Below are positions 6,454 through 8,246 of a stretch of DNA of 8,246 nucleotides, piece by piece. The stretch spans positions 1 through 8,246 of the forward strand of contig JAUXGM010000094.1 in assembly GCA_030622125.1 (NCBI GenBank). Reading direction: 5' to 3'. The stretch is from a bacterium (GTDB lineage: Bacteria; AUK180). The notes beneath the pieces were generated by a model, which did not search any database, was not told the DNA's origin, and saw only the letters and a list, made by a program, of their open reading frames with translations. Position 1 is the first letter of the stretch. Each line of letters begins with the position of its first letter. Made by a program: the position numbers and the translations under genes.

Positions 6454-7545
6454 ATGAAGATTTTACATATAGATCTTGAGAAATCCTTACGGGGAGGACA
6501 GAAGCAAGTGATAAATCTTATTGAAGAATTGAAAGAATTCCCTGATGTTGAAAACCTTCTTGTCTGTAAAAACGGTTCTGAATTGGCGAAATATGCCGAA
6601 GAAAATGGAATAGCTCACAAAAAAATTAAAGTTTCTTGCGAATGTGATCTCTTTGCAGTTCTTAAACTTAAAGGAATCATACTTTCTGAAAATCCGGATA
6701 TTGTCCATTTTCATTCGGGGCATGCTCATTCAATTGGCTATCTTGCTCTAAAAAATAATAGGAAAATAAAAAAGATCATTACAAGGCGGGTACATTTTGA
6801 TATAAGAAATAATTTCTTTACAAAAAAAAAGTATGCAGATGTTGATAAGGTTGTTTGTATATCAAAATACATTAGGGGAAAAGTCAGGGAATATGGTGTC
6901 CCGGACAAGAATATAGAATTGATCTACAGTGGTGTTAAATTTAGAGAAGCCGTAAATAATATATCTTATCTTGAAAAGGAATTTAAGATTGGAAGTCGTA
7001 TAAAATTTGGAATGCTTACTGCACTTGTGATAGGAAAACATAAAGATTTTCGTAGTCTTTTTGAAGCAATAAAGATATTAAAAAATAGAAACGGAGATTT
7101 CGTTTTTTTTATTATTGGTACGGGAAAAGATCGTAAGAAAATAATTTCTATATCAAAAGAGTTGAATATTAGTGATAGAATTATGTTTACCGGATTTAGA
7201 TATGATATTCCCGAACTTCTCTCCTTTCTTGATATCTATGTTCACAGTGCAGAAAACGAAGGACTTGGAACATCAATTATTGAAGCAATGGGAATGGGAT
7301 TACCTGTTATTGCTACCGAAGCAGGAGGGATCCCTGAGATTATTGAGAATAATAAAAATGGCTTTCTTTGTAAGATAAAAGATGGAAAAGATCTTGCAGA
7401 TAAGATGGAAATTTTGCTTCAAGACGACAAGCTACGGGAAAATATCGGTGATAATAATAAAGTTAGAGCAAGAGATTTTTCAAGTGAATTTATGGTAAAG
7501 AAAAACTATGAGCTTTATAAAGAACTATTGCGGAATAAGGAGTAA
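6454..7545 (+). CDS. GT4 family glycosyltransferase (GT-B fold), probable LPS core or envelope polysaccharide enzyme
   Basis: The 363-residue product has the full length of a GT4 retaining glycosyltransferase. The N-terminal domain starts with a glycine-rich loop (RGGQ near residues 13-16, an acceptor or donor contact in this fold) and carries a D-I-V-H-F-H block and an ITRRV block followed by KY and a C-I-S-K segment. The C-terminal domain has the E-x7-E signature (E269 and E277, inside NEGLGTSIIEA) followed by GLPVIATEAGGIPEI, which binds the nucleotide-sugar donor. The 'LTALVIGKHKD' stretch replaces the more common GRL-x-KG loop, as in a subset of GT4 enzymes I associate with LPS core clusters. 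It acts at the cytoplasmic face of the inner membrane. No Shine-Dalgarno site precedes ATG 6454, and a promoter ends 8 bp upstream, suggesting a leaderless message. Donor and acceptor cannot be read from sequence. Confidence 0.9.
   Translation: MKILHIDLEKSLRGGQKQVINLIEELKEFPDVENLLVCKNGSELAKYAEENGIAHKKIKVSCECDLFAVLKLKGIILSENPDIVHFHSGHAHSIGYLALKNNRKIKKIITRRVHFDIRNNFFTKKKYADVDKVVCISKYIRGKVREYGVPDKNIELIYSGVKFREAVNNISYLEKEFKIGSRIKFGMLTALVIGKHKDFRSLFEAIKILKNRNGDFVFFIIGTGKDRKKIISISKELNISDRIMFTGFRYDIPELLSFLDIYVHSAENEGLGTSIIEAMGMGLPVIATEAGGIPEIIENNKNGFLCKIKDGKDLADKMEILLQDDKLRENIGDNNKVRARDFSSEFMVKKNYELYKELLRNKE
7537..7542 (+). promoter_or_regulatory. Ribosome binding site of the GT2 gene
   Basis: AAGGAG overlaps the last codons of the GT4 gene and lies 5 bases before ATG 7548 (8 before the adjacent ATG 7551). 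Either ATG could be used, and the protein differs by one Met. The overlap suggests translational coupling of the two glycosyltransferases. Confidence 0.75.
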
Positions 7546-7547
7546 AA

Positions 7548-8246
7548 ATGATGGAGAAGTTATCGGTATTAATTCCAACATACAATGAAGAAAAAAATAT
7601 ATTGGATTGTATTGAGTCGGTAAAATGGGCTGACGAGATACTTATTGCAGATTCATTTAGTAATGACGGAACATTAGAGATCGCAAGAAGGTATGCCAAT
7701 GTTAAGATCATTCAAAGGGAATACAAGTATTCTGCAAGTCAAAAGAATTGGGCAATTCCACAGACACTACATAAATGGGTATTGATCCTGGATGCCGATG
7801 AAAGGTTATCCGAAAAACTGGCATCAGAGATCAAAATAGTTTTAAAAAAGGGATTTACCGTTGGTGATGCTTGTGCTTATAAGATATGTAGAGATAATTA
7901 TTTTCTTGGAAAAAGGATCAGGTATTCCGGTTGGCAGAATGATTATGTAATCCGTCTTTTCAGAAGGGAAAAAGCAAAATATGAGGATAAGTATGTGCAT
8001 GCAAAACTTATTGTTGATGGTAAAGTAAAAACATTGAAACACCACATTACACATTTTACCTATAATTCTTTGGATGCTTATTTTAAAAAAATGAAGAAAT
8101 ATACTACATGGGCAGCAATGGATAAGTTTAAAAAGAACAAAAAATCAAATTGTTTTATAATATGGTTCCGTTTCAATATGAAATTTATTCGGGATTATTT
8201 TCTGCGACTTGGTATATTAGATGGCAGCACTGGTTTTATTTTATGC
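7548..8246 (+). CDS. GT2 family glycosyltransferase, WaaE/KdtX-like (3' partial)
   Basis: An open frame of 233 codons runs to the window end without a stop; the family is usually about 250 residues, so little is missing. The N-terminus has the GT2 nucleotide-binding start V-L-I-P-T-Y-N-E-E (7-15) and DSFSNDGT, close to the DSxSTDxT of WaaE-type enzymes. The metal-binding DxD is D82-A-D84 in LILDADERLS. Later, a GW-x-N-D-Y-x-I-R-L-F-R-R block, an H-x-x-H-x-T-Y segment and a Y-F-x-K-x-x-x-Y-T segment match the C-terminal part of the LPS core glucosyltransferase WaaE family. Such inverting enzymes add a beta-linked hexose to the inner-core heptose or act in related glycan pathways. It starts 2 bp after the GT4 stop and is surely cotranscribed with it. 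The exact sugar is not predictable here. Confidence 0.88.
   Translation, partial: MMEKLSVLIPTYNEEKNILDCIESVKWADEILIADSFSNDGTLEIARRYANVKIIQREYKYSASQKNWAIPQTLHKWVLILDADERLSEKLASEIKIVLKKGFTVGDACAYKICRDNYFLGKRIRYSGWQNDYVIRLFRREKAKYEDKYVHAKLIVDGKVKTLKHHITHFTYNSLDAYFKKMKKYTTWAAMDKFKKNKKSNCFIIWFRFNMKFIRDYFLRLGILDGSTGFILC

Noticed and set aside
7172-7378. 68-codon frame within the GT4 gene
   Set aside because: It lies in another frame over the most conserved part of the glycosyltransferase (E-x7-E region) and shows no recognisable protein features.

Overview
The window is AT-rich (roughly 30% G+C by eye) and nearly fully coding, with every gene on the + strand. A lipoprotein with a lipobox and a WaaE-type glycosyltransferase usually tied to lipopolysaccharide core assembly point to a bacterium with a Gram-negative (diderm) envelope. 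Heavy use of AGA and ATA codons fits a low-GC genome. I cannot place the phylum. An AT-rich member of the FCB group or a related candidate phylum would fit, but that is only an impression.

Layout. (1) 1-324: the 3' part of tsaE, the ATPase of tRNA t6A synthesis. (2) 357-1619: a membrane-anchored M23 peptidase followed by a bactofilin, a known pairing in cell-shape control. (3) 1628-2263: an uncharacterised protein with two membrane spans. (4) 2272-5586: a large signalling protein with an N-terminal zinc ribbon, a class III adenylate cyclase domain with all key residues, an AAA/STAND-type ATPase and a TPR array. (5) 5606-6382: a lipoprotein of unknown function behind a strong ribosome binding site. 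(6) 6364-6398: a short heptanucleotide tandem repeat that runs across the lipoprotein stop codon. (7) 6454-7545 and 7548-8246 (cut by the window end): a GT4 and a WaaE-like GT2 glycosyltransferase, probably for envelope polysaccharide or LPS core. Gaps between genes are tiny (2 to 32 bp) except for about 70 bp before the GT4 gene. No stretch over 300 bp lacks a gene. I saw no tRNA, rRNA, CRISPR array, insertion sequence or convincing terminator.

Two transcription units are suggested. A perfect sigma-70 promoter (TTGACA, 17 bp, TATAAT) overlaps the end of tsaE and sits only 7 bp before the ATG of the peptidase gene. A near-perfect one (TTGAAA, 17 bp, TAAAAT) sits 8 bp before the ATG of the GT4 gene. 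Neither ATG has a Shine-Dalgarno sequence, so both mRNAs would start at or within a couple of bases of the start codon (leaderless). In contrast, three internal genes (bactofilin, lipoprotein, GT2) have clear GGAG-type sites. The first unit would link a peptidoglycan hydrolase, its likely cytoskeletal scaffold, a membrane protein, a cAMP-signalling ATPase and a lipoprotein. That combination is the most interesting possible system here, though its functional unity is inferred from gene order alone.
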